From Arthonia radiata (lineage: Eukaryota > Ascomycota > Arthoniomycetes > Arthoniales > Arthoniaceae), in NCBI GenBank assembly GCA_002989075.1, contig PSQN01000007.1, positions 620,001-684,000 of the forward strand: DNA of 64,000 bases, given 5' to 3'. Positions 43,272 through 55,433 of this stretch are shown in pieces (positions within the stretch are counted from its first letter, which is position 1; every line of letters begins with the position of its first letter). A program made the position numbers and the translations under genes. The notes below the pieces were generated by a model. That model did no database searches. It worked only from the letters and a program-made list of their open reading frames with translations, and had not been told where the DNA came from.

Positions 43272-44125
43272 TCAGAACTTCTCCATCGCCGGCCTCAAAT
43301 CCACCTCATGACACCACAAATCCACACTCTGCCCACTTAACCACAGATAAGTCCTCCCCACACTCTCCGCACTCATCCTCACCCCCGTCCTCGTCTCGAT
43401 GCTATCCTCGTCCCTGATCCCGCCATTCGCGACGGCATGCACAACGTGCACCCCATTCTTGCTCACCTCCTTCGCCAGACCCTGCGCTACCATGCGCGCC
43501 GCAGCTCTCCCTGCGCCATAGGCAGAGTACTCGGCGTTCGTGCGCAGAGCGCCGAGTGTGCCGGTGAAGATAATTGTGCCCTTCTTGGCGCCGTTCGTGT
43601 CGGTCAGGGTCGTCTCACCGCCGTGATCTGCGTAAATGCGCTTCAAGCTCTCCTGCGCGAAGGCAAAGGCACCGGTCGTGTATGTTTGTAAGCTCTCGCC
43701 AAAGGCTTGGGGCGTCTCCGAGAGGAAGGGCTTCTTGGAGGAGTGCTTGACGTGGTAGATTGCGAGTTCGAGCTTGAGGTCAGCAAAGTCTTTGTGGGCT
43801 TTGATATCTTGGAAGGCTTTTGCGAGGTTGGCTGGGTCGGTATCCGTGGGGAAGCCTTGGATGTGAACGTCGGAGGGTAATTGAGAGCGGAGAGTGCTGG
43901 TGAGGGAGGAGAGGTTATCAGGGTTGCGGGCGAGGAGGGCGATGGCGTAGTTGCCTTGCTGGGGATGTGCTAAGACTCTTGCGATGCCGATGCCGGAGGT
44001 GGGACCGGCGCCTCTGAGTTGGCGAGGTGTGAGTAGAGAAGCAAGAAGATGGATGTGGGAATAGCGAAGTGGTCCCAGAGTAGAATGGTATCTTACATGA
44101 GGACGGCAAGAGCTCGAGGTGGCAT
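43272..44125 (-). CDS. Short-chain dehydrogenase/reductase (SDR) family protein
   Basis: Exons 44125-44097 and 44013-43272; 256 aa. The start MPPRALAVLI runs into the cofactor loop GAGPTSGIGIARVL across the intron. Central strands read YAIALLARNPDNL and GTIIFTGTLGALR. At the catalytic position the protein has YSAYGAGRAAARM where the family has YxxxK: the Tyr is present but the Lys is replaced by Arg. Many fungal relatives of this GAGP-type subgroup also have a disturbed YxxxK, so activity is uncertain. The length is normal for a classical SDR. The C-terminus ends SGQSVDLWCHEVDLRPAMEKF. Confidence 0.9.
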
Positions 44126-44407
44126 TGTGACTATTGGAGACTGTACTGTTGAAGGCTTTGATTGTTCGTCTTGATTGTGTTGGCTACAATTGACGTGAGC
44201 ACGAGCGTCAAATTATTCGACAGCGGAAAAGTCCCCTCATTACGTCACTCTCGCCGGCCATCAAGGTGCCCTCGGTGCGTGGGGCACAGACGGTATCGGC
44301 AAAACGGCTCATACAATTGAGAAGAGGAGGAAATAAAGCACCTCAAGGGGATCTGCCCCGAGGAAAATGAAAAAGGATAGGATTGCTTTTACTTACTAAA
44401 CACACGT

Positions 44408-45750
44408 CTAATCATGACTATTCACAGAGCTCGAGCTCGAGCTATTCGTCAGTGTCTTCATCAGCTCATTACCCGGGCGTAGGAGGTCTTTCTGGCCCAG
44501 CACGACGCGCGAGCACCAGTTGCACCAACTGCGGTTGATGCCCTTTTGCTCGCGACTGAGGTAATGACCGTGCTCCCTCTCATCCTCATATTCTTTCACC
44601 ACGGCACCCACCTTGACGCGCTTCTTTACTTTTTTCTTGACGATACCACCGATGCCTTCGATCTCTTGCGTTAGGTAGCTTGTTCCGCCGTATTCGCGCC
44701 CAGGTGACTCCACGGCTGCCTCTTCGCGTTTGATGTTCGCAAGCTCAGTGGCGTCGCAGTCGATCTCCTTCTCGATCTCTTTCGATGCAAGGCATTGATT
44801 GCCTTTCCCACATTCGACGCCCTCGTTCCCTTCCCCAATGCCGGTGCCTAAGCCGCCCAAGTAGGTGCTGTAGCGCGTTCGCCAGGTCCAACAGCGCATG
44901 TAAGTCGTATCGGAGGATCGAAGCGCGTTGCCGCAGGATAAGCAAAGATACACCATATCGCTGCAGCTGCACGGCTTGCGTGCGAACGCGTCGTGAGTGA
45001 AGCTTTGTTTGCTCGGTAGCAGGTGCTCAGGAAGCGAGGTCAGGTCATTCAGAGCGTGCGCGTGAAGGGGCGCCTTCATGCAGGTCTTACAGAGACGCCT
45101 GTGACGACCGAGGAGCGATTTTGGCGGCGGCGACTTGATTGTGCAATTCTGCTGTCTATTTAGTATTCATTCACAGCATGTTTATGCTGCGCCTTGGAGC
45201 AAGAAGGGGCCAAGGCCTCAGCTGCTGCACTTGGTCATGCGTACTCGACAGACTATAGTGCCACATCTTCGACACTCGCCCACCATGTCTCGTGCACATA
45301 ATCCAACTCTTCCACTGGTCAAGTTGCCTTCGAAGGCTTGGCCACGCGTCTGGCGCCAGACGGTATGAGTATGCAGCATGCGGTTGGCGAGCCTGGAGTT
45401 CATAGTCTCTTTATCATTGATGCAGCGCAGGGTGTGCTTGACCAGCTGCTTGCGGTAGAGCAGCAGATTGGCTCTGAATTGACGACATGTGGCTGAGAGG
45501 TCGGCCAGCGAGTTCAGGTCAAGGTGCTGAGCTATCGTGGAGACGATGCTATAGTGGGTCAGCAGTAGGTTGGGACAATCGCGAAGATGCAAGCATACGG
45601 ATAGCACGATAAAGCCTGAGCGAAGAAGCCATCGTTGGAGCCATCGATCAGCCCCAGGCTTTGCAATGGGCCGCCAAGTGAGGAACGTTGGGGTTCATTG
45701 TGTATGGCCGGATCGACAGACTCCTCTTCCAGATCAACGACATACACCAT
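44408..45750 (-). CDS. F-box protein with a Cys-rich (zinc-binding-like) C-terminal region
   Basis: Exons 45750-45599, 45548-45245, 45148-44408; 398 aa, start MVYVVDLEEESVDPAI. The F-box-like segment is YPIVSTIAQHLDLNSLADLSATCRQFRANLL (joined at the first intron; about 48-78). Downstream, pairs of Cys (CRRCGTIVCRNC, LCKTC, CSCSDMVYLCLSCG, CNWC) suggest zinc-binding modules, two of them completed by the second splice. An acidic/basic linker (VKKKVKKRVKVGAVVKEYEDE) and a Ser-rich tail follow. The protein is presumably a substrate adaptor of an SCF ubiquitin ligase; the substrate is unknown. Its start is 488 bp from the divergent methyltransferase gene. Confidence 0.88.
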
Positions 45751-46238
45751 GATTCAGGTCCAGATTAGCGCCCGTGTGCATCACAGCTGTCAAAGCAGCC
45801 TCTAAGTGGAAATGAGTGAATGGTAAGAAAGGAAAGATGAGACGAAGACGAGAAGCGGCCCCGCCGCCACCAGGGTGCGTATAGATCTTGCCAAGGCCCT
45901 AGTAGATAAGATAATATCCACTTCCAGGGTTGCTTGCTCTCGTTCTGCGCTGCAGATGATTTGGTCATGCAGTAGCAATTGTTGTTGCTGTTCCTATCGC
46001 AGTGACGCTTGCTCTCGACACAAGTACAGTCAACCTGAGCGCAGTCACGAACTCAGTATTGCTAAAGCGATCGATGGCCGCTTCCGAAGCTACTGCAGTT
46101 GGGTTAGCGTTCCTGGCGTTAGCGTATGTATCCAGGCGGACGGTTCTCATTATTCAGCCAAGTCACATCTCCCACCCTATTTGTCTGTAGAACATCGCTG
46201 AATCAGGGTTTGCTCTCCGAGTTGTCGTCTACCTGGGA
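45751..46238. promoter_or_regulatory. Divergent promoter region, F-box (-) / methyltransferase (+)
   Basis: 488 bp, no recognised gene; short frames without support. Confidence 0.5.
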
Positions 46239-47128
46239 ATGACTCAAGCGGACGATCGATCTGTGGTACGAGAGCGCCTTCGTGGCATGTTTCAGGTCGA
46301 TTTAAAGGAGCATGGCAGCCGCTGGGACAGACTGTGGCAGACTGGAGATCTTCCATTCGACAGAGGCTTTCCAAATCCAGCCTTGGTTGATACACTCGCC
46401 CACAAACATGAGCTGCTAGGCCCTGCTGCGAAGGCGGACCCCACTGCAACAACCATACGGAAACGTGCACTTGTTCCTGGATGTGGGCGAGGTTATGATG
46501 TGCTGCTGCTGGCGGGCTACGGGTATGACGCTTACGGACTGGAGATCTCTTCCGGGGCTGTAAGGGCATGCGAAGATTTTGCGGAACAAAACCAGCCATC
46601 GTATGCCAAAGCCGCCCCCGGGGAAGGCTTTGGATATTATCATTACCTGCTTGGGGACTTCTTCAATGATGAGTGGCGGGAGTCTGTAAGCGGCGCAGGC
46701 TCAGGGTTCGATCTGATATACGACTACACCGTTTGTGTTCCATGTGTATACTTGGCGGCGTTAGTAGACTCACAGAATAGCAGTTCCTCTGCGCTCTTCC
46801 GCCGCAGACAAGACCAGCATGGGCGGCGCGAATGTCTGAGCTCCTCAACCCAGACGGAATACTCATTTGCGTCGAGTTTCCAACGTACAAAGATCCGGAG
46901 AGCGGTGGTCCTCCATTTGGCTTGCCGTCTGAAGTTTATCTGGCACATCTTTCAAGACCGGGCGATGAGCTTCCCTATCAGTCGGGCCTTCCCCAAAAAG
47001 ATGCCTTTTCCAGTATTGACAGCAGTGGCTTGAGAAGAGTGGCGCACTGGCAACTGGAGCGCACTCATGACATTGGCAAGGGTACCGACTGGTTGAGCAT
47101 GTGGAAGCACGTAGAACGGAATGAGTAA
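46239..47128 (+). CDS. SAM-dependent thiol/halide-methyltransferase-like protein (TPMT family)
   Basis: Exons 46239-46730 and 46784-47128; 278 aa. The start is MTQADDRSVVRERLRGMF. TPMT-like blocks: WDRLWQTGDLPFDRGFPNPAL, SAM motif I RALVPGCGRGYDVLLLAGYGYDAYGLEIS, FDLIYDYTFLCALPP (made by splicing) and RMSELLNPDGILICVEFPTYKDPESGGPPFGL. The donor is GTTTGT, weaker than its neighbours, but only this junction yields the conserved YDYTFLCALPP. Fungal members methylate thiols or halides. The cellular role here is unknown; no signal peptide is seen. Its stop lies 20 bp from that of the convergent OTU gene. Confidence 0.93.
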
Positions 47129-47148
47129 GGGTCATGACGAAGTAGTGA

Positions 47149-48126
47149 TCAGCCGTTCACCGCCTTCCCGGGCTCCTTTCGTAATGAATTGTAATGCTCG
47201 CCTAGTCCAAAGCCGTGTCTGTAGTATGCCAGCCATGCTTCACCTGTGGCTTGGCTTCCCTCCCCGGCTTCGATCTTCTCAAGGCGTCCACTGGCTTGCA
47301 GGATGTTGATGTTTATATTGTAGGCTTTAGCCAAGGCAGTTAATTCCAATTGGCCACCCCATTCGCCAGTATCTCGTACCTTGCGTAGATAGTCCGAGAG
47401 AGGCTCCTCCAAGAAAGGCTCGAAATCATCTGGATGCGCAGAAATGTAGTCTGCAGCTGCGGCACGCACCTTCTTGTAGTCGGGCACACTTTTATCTACG
47501 GCAGGTTGGCTTTGATCCTGCGACAGATCTACGGCTGATTTGAGATTCAACTTCTGCTGCAGCATTTGATCTGCTACGGCCAGGTAGAGACAATGGCCAT
47601 TTGCAGCAACTTCTTTCTCGACGAGACCGTGCTTTTCTGCTTCTTCTAGCATCTTGTTCCGCTCCAGTGTCTTCATATCAGGAATGTTGGCGGCTTCTTC
47701 GGCGGCTTGCGCCGATGCTGCATCTTGCTCAGCGGCTCGTCGCGCGAGTCGGGCTTTTTGACGGTTAGGCTTGCGCTGAGGCGCTTGTGACGCCGGCTGA
47801 TCTTCTGCGCTAGTCACGACTAGACCTCGGACTTTTTCTTCGCCCAGAATAGTAGCACGTCCCGCAGAGGCCTTCTGTGCTTGCTCTAACTGGCTGGCGT
47901 CATCGTCGCCGTTGATCGCAGCTTCGACGGCGTCATCCTCAGCAGAAGCCCTACCTTCGATAGCAGCGATCTCCGCAGCTTGTCGAGATTTCGTTTCCTG
48001 CTCTAAGAGTTCACACTCATTGGTGATCCCTTTCCGCGTCTTCTTAGTCGCCTGCTTTTTCTTTTGCGTGATGCGTGACTGCAGGTCTTTCTGCTCTCTT
48101 CCATGCCGAGCAGCAAGATCCTCCAT
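47149..48126 (-). CDS. OTU-domain cysteine protease (Otu2/OTUD6-like deubiquitinase)
   Basis: Single exon, 325 aa. The first half is a charged coiled-coil-like region (LQSRITQKKKQATKKTRKGITNECE, then Ala/Glu-rich) as in Otu2/OTUD6, which associates with ribosomes. The OTU domain follows from about 170: VAANGHCLYLAVADQML holds the nucleophile Cys, and GEHYNSLR holds the catalytic His; AAAADYISAHPDDFEPFL and WGGQLELTALAKAYNININIL lie between. The position that is usually Asp (DGHCLY) reads Asn (NGHCLY), and the usual Arg/Lys after Leu-Tyr is Leu. The start MEDLAARHGREQKDLQ matches the family. This is the last gene before the A+T-rich block, with only about 220 bp of normal-composition DNA upstream. 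Confidence 0.92.
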   Translation of the reverse strand: MEDLAARHGREQKDLQSRITQKKKQATKKTRKGITNECELLEQETKSRQAAEIAAIEGRASAEDDAVEAAINGDDDASQLEQAQKASAGRATILGEEKVRGLVVTSAEDQPASQAPQRKPNRQKARLARRAAEQDAASAQAAEEAANIPDMKTLERNKMLEEAEKHGLVEKEVAANGHCLYLAVADQMLQQKLNLKSAVDLSQDQSQPAVDKSVPDYKKVRAAAADYISAHPDDFEPFLEEPLSDYLRKVRDTGEWGGQLELTALAKAYNININILQASGRLEKIEAGEGSQATGEAWLAYYRHGFGLGEHYNSLRKEPGKAVNG

Positions 48127-48350
48127 ACCTATTCAGACTTGAGAGTCTCTGCTGTTGTGACTGAAAGGAAAGTTTCGGCGTTGTGGTCAACAATACCATC
48201 GCAGTGGCTTGTAGAGATTCAGAAGGGGTTAGCATTTGGAGGTTGCGGCGGAGTAGCCTTAGTCTACTCAGGCCCGTGCGCTCGGCTGATATATTACCCG
48301 ATAAGGAAATGCTCGCCCTACGGGCCTAAGGCTCGATAGCAGTCTTAGCG
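48127..48350. promoter_or_regulatory. Promoter remnant of the OTU gene bordering the A+T-rich block
   Basis: About 220 bp of ordinary composition between the OTU start codon and an abrupt change to A+T/TpA-rich DNA near 48,350 (from GCGCGTTCTTATATTTTTTAG on). Confidence 0.6.
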
Positions 48351-50766
48351 CGTTCTTATATTTTTTAGCATTTTCATACTTAAAAGTCGCCCTTTAATTC
48401 TACTACTATAATAATTAATTTAATAGGTATTTATATAAAAAAAAGTATAATTAAAAGAGAATCTTAGAATTTGGTTCTATTTTTTTTAATTTAATTTATA
48501 CTATATAAAATAGACTATATAGGCTCTTTAAAGAAGAGTAATAGTATATAGTTAGGTATTTAATAACTTTATAGTAAAGAAAAATAAATTAAATAAGAAG
48601 AACTTAAATATAAGTAGTAGTTAATAAGAGATAAAAAGAAGAAGATTAATTAGCTTTTTTTTAAGCTTTAATAGTAGTATACAACCTTTTATATTACTCT
48701 TTTATCTCTTATATACTTAATTATTATATAAGGCCTTTATAAACTTATTAAAAGAATACTAATATTTAGATTAATTTAAGACTTATTTAATTATTTTAGG
48801 CTTTAATATAAGTTAATAGAGGCTATAATATCTCTAATAAAGGTTTAAAAAGAAGTAATAAGACTTTTAAGGTAGCTAATATTTAAAGAGTATAAGTTTA
48901 ATTAAGTTTAAAAGCTTAGTATAGTTTTTAGCTATATAAATATTAAGTAAATTTACTATTAAAAAGCTTTAAACTTAACTTAACTACTACTTAATTTATT
49001 ATAGTAAAAGTATATTAATTAACTTTAAAGTAAGAAGTATATTCTATTTCTCTATTAATGTATATATTTTATCCTTTTAATACTATTATATACTTCTTAA
49101 CTATATAAGCATAATCTTCTTTTTAGTATTTTTGAACTTTTAATATATAATTATAGAGTATTTATAGACTTAATTATATAATTTAACTGCTTTAAAGTAT
49201 ACTTAAGCTATAAAATATATATAAAGAACTACTAAAGCTTTAAAACTTAAGCTAACTAAGTGCTATATTAACTTACTATATAGAGTAAACTTATTATTTA
49301 TAGCTATAATAACTTAAAGTAATTAACTAAATTAATATACTAAATATTAAGACTTTAAAAGAGTATTTACTTTAAAATAACTATACTTCTATACTAGCTA
49401 AAAGACCTTTTAACTTATCTACTAACTTAGTAGATAATCTATAAGAAGATACTACTAAGTATAACAGCCGTTATAAGCTTCTTTAACGTACTAGTATAAA
49501 TAACCTATCGTCTTACCGCTTAGAGCTTTAAAACGCTATATATAGGGTTTTTGAAGGCTATTAATAACCTTTTAAGTAATATTAAAGATATTATAATTTA
49601 CTATTAACTAGCTAATATTCTATCTTCTTTTAACTCTAATTTTCTTTTACTTCTTCTAATAAATATTAATAAGAGTATAAATAAAGAAAATATTAAAATT
49701 TAATATAAAATTAATGAAATACTTATCTTTCTTAATAAGTATTTTAATACTAAGCCTATTTATATTATTTTTAAAGACTAAAAGACTCTTTAGTAAGTTT
49801 ATTTAATTATTGTAATATATACTAAGAATATTTATAAGTAGAACTAGTTCTAATATCTATTTCTAATACTTAGTCTCTTTTATTTATAAATTTACCTTAC
49901 TTATAACCTAATAAAGATATATTATAGCCTAAATTTAATCTTAAGCTCTTCTAAACGTCTATAGTAGGTCTAAGAAAAGCTTAAATATAAAGGTATCTCT
50001 AGTAAGAGAAGTAACTACTAGGCGCTTAAGAACTTCTTAATAAATATCTAAAATAAGTAATTTTTTATATACTAGCTAGTTAATCAAGGGCTTAATTGAT
50101 TAATAATAATATAGTAAATCTTAAGCTTAATTTAAAGTCTTAGAGTTAAGTAGTTTGAGTATTTAATTATATTAATAGTAAAGTATATTAATAACTAAGT
50201 CTATAGTAAAGATACTAACTAAAAGCTTTAATACTTTATAGACTTCTTTTAGAACGCTAGAACGTTTCTTAACCTATACTAGGCTATTAAATATAGTAAC
50301 ATTAAAATAATTATTAAATATATATACTACTACTATATTCTCTTCTATAGTATATATAATTAAATTTCTTTACTTTCTTTATATCTTCACTACTAGATAT
50401 ATTAATCTATTTATATAAGATCTTCTACTTTTAATAATACTTATTAATATTAAAGGGCATATTAATAGCTTCTTTCTAGTTAATCTTATAAATAAGTACT
50501 TTAACGGCCTTATTAAGTAGATCTAGCTTAATAAATATAATAGTTACTAAACGTTTAGAGATATTATAAAGTATAGAACTATTAAAAAGCTATTTTCTAA
50601 TTTACTCAACAACTAGCTTATAAAGTAGCTATTACTATACTAGTCTAATATATATTTTCTTACGTATAGAGACTAGAATATCTTTCTTATAGCTATTAAA
50701 TCCTTACTAGTAGTATAAAATAGTCTAGAGACTAATTTAATAGTCTTAAATAAGTCTCTAGACTAT
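48350..50766. other. A+T-rich, TpA-rich RIP-like DNA; no gene
   Basis: C and G are scarce and TpA is very frequent. No open frame of useful length on either strand, and no repeat family could be recognised. The texture fits ancient transposon DNA worn down by repeat-induced point mutation. Confidence 0.75.
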
Positions 50767-51275
50767 TGTTAAATTGGGTGCAGGGAAGAAGAAGGATACT
50801 ACTACAAAGAGTAGGAAGACGAGACTAGCTTAAGACTGGTACAATACTTAGGCTTAGTATAGATACAATACTTAGTAGTAAGGAGAAGCTATTGTTATAT
50901 TGTCTGTCTTATTAGCTAAAATTCTCTAGAGGAATTCTAGCTTATATATCTAAGTTTAGCGATCTATATAGGACTTACTAGATATCTGTTTTTTTTAATA
51001 GGAGCTAGATAACCTATAACTTACTATATAAGATAGTAATTCTGTCTATTTAAAACTGTTAGTCTTTAAGTTTATTCTGTGTTGTCTTAGACTACGGGCC
51101 AGCTATCTAAAATAGATCGTATAATACTTCTTTTTGTTCTAGACCCAGGCTACTAGGCCCGACCCTTTAGATAAAAGGCTTGTTCTATTCTAGACTAAGA
51201 CAGCTAATAGGACCTATTCGATACTCCGGGCCCCTAGGGATTCCGGCTAACTAGCTAGTTGATTAATTTCTAACA
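50767..51275. mobile_element. Solo LTR (TGTTA...TAACA), Copia-like
   Basis: A fossil. The segment has clearly higher G+C than its flanks. It starts TGTTAAATTGGG and ends TTTCTAACA, giving matched inverted ends, and has 5-bp flanks ACTAT (left) and ACTAC (right) that agree at four of five bases, as a target-site duplication would. No internal coding region adjoins it on either side, so it is best read as a solo LTR of about 509 bp. TGTTA...TAACA ends with a 5-bp duplication suit Ty1/Copia; orientation is undetermined. Confidence 0.6.
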
Positions 51276-54200
51276 ACTACATTTAACTAGATTTTTAGCG
51301 CCTTAGTAATAAAATTATATAGTTTAATAAATTCTTAATATATTTTAAGCTAGCTTATATTAAGAACAAAGCTATACTTAAGAATATTACTTAATAAATA
51401 GATAAAGATACTATAAAGGACTATAAATTCTTTTAATATACTAAGTAAAGCTTTTAAAATATTAAGTTTACTTTAGATTTGCTATAATATAGCTTATAGT
51501 ATAACTTTAATAGAAGTTAAATAGTACTTTTAAACAAAATATTAAAAATAAAAATAAGTAGGTATATAGCAATATATATATTAATTATATTATTAAAGTA
51601 AAAGTAACTCTTTATAGACATTAAGTATTTATTAACTATCTACTAACTATCTATTAACTATTAAATAACTATTAAATAACTATACATTAAGTAGTATAGT
51701 TATTATAATTATTATTATTCTATCTAACTTAGAAATAAAGATAGTTACTATTATTAAGCTACTACTTAAAGAAGTTAATAAATACTATACTAGGCCTACT
51801 GAATCGATATCTAAGTATTATTATTAGACTATATTAACTTTTCTTCTTTTTTAGAGTTAATATTGCTAACTAACGCTAAGTTAACTAGAATATAAATATT
51901 AACTAAACTTAGCTATAGTTTGTACTAGAACTATAGATAGGTACCTTACTAACGTTAGATAGGTAAAATTAAAGAAGAAATAACTGTAATAGGGCTAGTA
52001 GATAGTTAATTAAAAGCTATTTTAATATATATTAGTACTAAGTTAAAGTAAGATTAAATAATTAATATACCTTAAGGACTAGAAGCAATAAAAGTAACTA
52101 GAATAGTAGAAATAGTAGAGATAGTAGGAATAGTACTAGTATTAAGACTATACTAGGTAGAATAACTAGAAGTAGTATATAAACTATAGTAGCGCTAATA
52201 AATAAGAGTAATTCTTTCTATTATAAACTTATTAAGATTCTACTAGTAGTAAATATATATATAGATAATTAATTTATTAGTAAATTAATTTAAAATTAAC
52301 TTAAATATATAGTTATTTAAGTTAAAGTAGATAAATATAGTAGTACTAATATTAATTTAGAATTAAATATTATTATTAATAGTAGAAAGCGTAAGGCAAT
52401 TATTTTAAATAGTATTAATAATATAGCTAGAAATACTAGTTACTAGATTATAGTTCTAAATATAGATATAAACTCTATAGATATAAGCTATAGTCTATAG
52501 AATATCTATAGCAACTATATAGTATTAGCTTAATATTAGATATTTAATATATATTAAATATATAAAAGTTTATTTAGTTATTATAAGTATTAAAAGATTA
52601 GACTACTATATTAATACTAATACTAATATTAAAGTTAAAGAAGACTTATAGAAGTTAGAAGAAGAGAAAAAAGATTAAAAAAGAATTAAGATAGTAAAAA
52701 AGAATATTAAAAGAAAGATAAGTAAGAATAAAAAAAGTTTAAGTATACTGCTCTATTAGTATCTACTTAATTAAGCTATAGTATCTATAAAGTAGCTATA
52801 TAGAGTTAAAGCTCTAATAATAATTATAGTTAGTATTAACTAACAGTATCTTTATTATTTTAATAAGTATTTACTACTTAATTCCTTAAATATAGAGTAT
52901 ACTAGTATCTTTTACTTAGTTTAAACTTTGTTAGTTACTTATATATTTAGTATATAGAATAGACTATACTAGGGTTAATAGAGGCTAAGATACCTAAGTA
53001 GGTTAAATAGTAGATATTAATAGTAGTTAATATAATCTCTAAGTAAGAATATATTTTATAATAGCTAAGACTTTAGTATCGTACTTAACTACCTGTACTT
53101 AGCTATTAAACTAACCTTTAGTAATAGTATAGATTAATAATACTAGACTATTTATTTACTTTTTAGGAAGTATTAGCTTATTATATAGATCTTTAACTAA
53201 GTTAAATATAAATCTCTATAGCTAGATAAGAACTATTTACTACTACATCTTAAGCTATTTAATGAATTAAGCTTAAATATTAGTAGATATATTATAGTAC
53301 TATATATTATATACTTTTAAAAGCTTAAATAGCTAAGAATTATAATAAGGTATATTAAATTATACTACTCTTAATAAAGTATAATATATAGACATCTTAA
53401 TAGCAAATTAGGATAAAATATTATCTAGTTAGAAAGGCTATAATTCTAGAAGATTATCTTTTATCTAGTAGATATATTTCTTTCTTTTCTCCTTAATAAT
53501 TAGCTTAAATACTAGTAGAGCCTATTAGGACTCTTTTTACTATTTAATTACTTTCTGCTCTATATCTAGATTATATTCTAATTATTTTAAATCTATAAGG
53601 AGGGCGGCTAGTAGTTAGATACCTTATTAACGTTACTCAAAGGTTAACCTAGTATAATTAAGTATAGCTAAGACTCTATATATATATATATATAAATAAA
53701 TAGTATTAAAATTAATTAATGACCGATACTAGTAAGTACTAGGCTTAAAGAGAATATATAAAGACTTAAGTATATAACGGCAGTTATTTTATATCTATAG
53801 AACAATAAGAGTATAAAGAGTAGTAAAATATAGCTAATACTAGAGAAGACTAGAACTCTTATATAGAATTTAGCAATAATAATAAGTAAGAAGGCTTGTA
53901 AGCTAGTAAATAGATACTAAGTAGATAATAAACTAAAGAGAATAATAGTTTAAACTAAAATAATAATATTAATAATAATAATAATAATAATAATAAAGAA
54001 ATCTACTGAGACTTTAATTATAAAGAATCTCTCTTTAGTACCTTTTTAAGCATTAAAGTATAAAAGCTAAGATAAAAATTACTAGTATAGTAGTAATAGT
54101 ATACTATTAAGAAGCTCTAGCTTAAAAAGTAAATACTTAAAGTTAAGCTTTAGTTCTTCTATAATTTAAAGGCTAGTAGTAAGCGGTTATAGAAGAATTT

Positions 54201-55433
54201 AAGCCTTTAAAGCTAAATTAATAAGCTTCTTAAGAAAGAGACATCTAAGCTTAAGAAAGCTATTAGCTCTATAGATACTTAATAGACTTAAACTATAGTA
54301 GCTAATATATTAAATTTTAATAACATTTATATTATTATTTAGTACGTTTAAAGACTTCTTAGAGACTTAGTAGATAAATAGTAAACTTATACTAAAAAGA
54401 ATAAAAAGAAGATATTACTCTATATATAGGTATACTTTAAGAAATAAGTAATAAAATATATTATTAACTTAGCTATAGCTACTATAGTTAATATAAAAAA
54501 GCTCTTTATATTAATATAGAGTTTAATATAGAAGCTTAAAAACTTTCTAAGCTTTCTATAGAATAAAGAAACTAAGTTACTAAATAGTAAAATATTAGAT
54601 CTAAATTAGGCTATATTTAACTATATATACTTATCTTTATAAATTAAGATAAAGCTAATTAAGTAAGATCTCTTAGAGAACCTACTTAAAGATATAAATA
54701 AGCTTCTAAAAAAGGTTTATTAGTATATAAATATTAATTATAGTATAGTATAAAACTTCTATACTACTACTAATATAAACTAAGATTACTTAGATAGTAG
54801 ATTAAATATAACTTATAGTAGATACAACGCTAGAGTAACCCTACAGAAATTAAATTATAAATAAGATAGATTATATTAAGAATAAGGTAACTTACTAGTC
54901 TAACTAAAAGATACTAGCTTTACTATATAGAGGCAACTAAAGTTAATATATAGTAAAGTATATATTACTTACTTTATATATAATTGGAAAGGGAATTATA
55001 CTACTAAATGTATCTCTCTCTAAACTAGTATTAATTTAATACTAGTTAGATAAAGAAACAATAGGCCTTAAGAATAAGTCTTATATTTCTAAAGCTTAAG
55101 ACTATTAATTAATAGTAAGGATAAATTAAAGTCTAAGTATAGCTAGATAGATTACTATAAGAGGTTCTTACGCTAGTAGATTCTAATATAAAGATTAATC
55201 CTATTAATTACTATATTATACTTAAATAAGAATAGTAAAAGTTATATAAAGTAGAGCTTCTATATACTAAGTTTCTTAATAAAAATAAACTATAGCTTTA
55301 TAGTGCTTATAACGTAAATATAACTATAAAAGAGATATATAGAGAAAAAACAGTATTACAAACTTTATCTATATTTAGTTAACTTAATAGAATATAGTCT
55401 TATTTTAGAATATTTATAGCTTAAATAAGTTAA
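51276..55433. other. Deeply RIP-like A+T-rich DNA, unrecognisable element relics
   Basis: Over 4 kb with no usable open frame. Some purine-rich, Lys/Glu-type reading stretches (about 52,600-52,740 and 54,100-54,430) hint at very old gag- or pol-like sequence, but the family cannot be named. Treated as fossil DNA. It contains (AT)n at about 53,678-53,694 and an (AAT)n tract. Confidence 0.6.
53959..53996. repeat. AAT microsatellite
   Basis: About a dozen AAT/ATA units in a row, with one interruption (ATATTAATAAT) near the left end. Confidence 0.85.

Noticed and set aside
54100-55020. Possible gag-like reading stretches, including a zinc-knuckle-like string
   Set aside because: Too worn and too A+T-biased to name a family; kept only as unrecognised fossil DNA.
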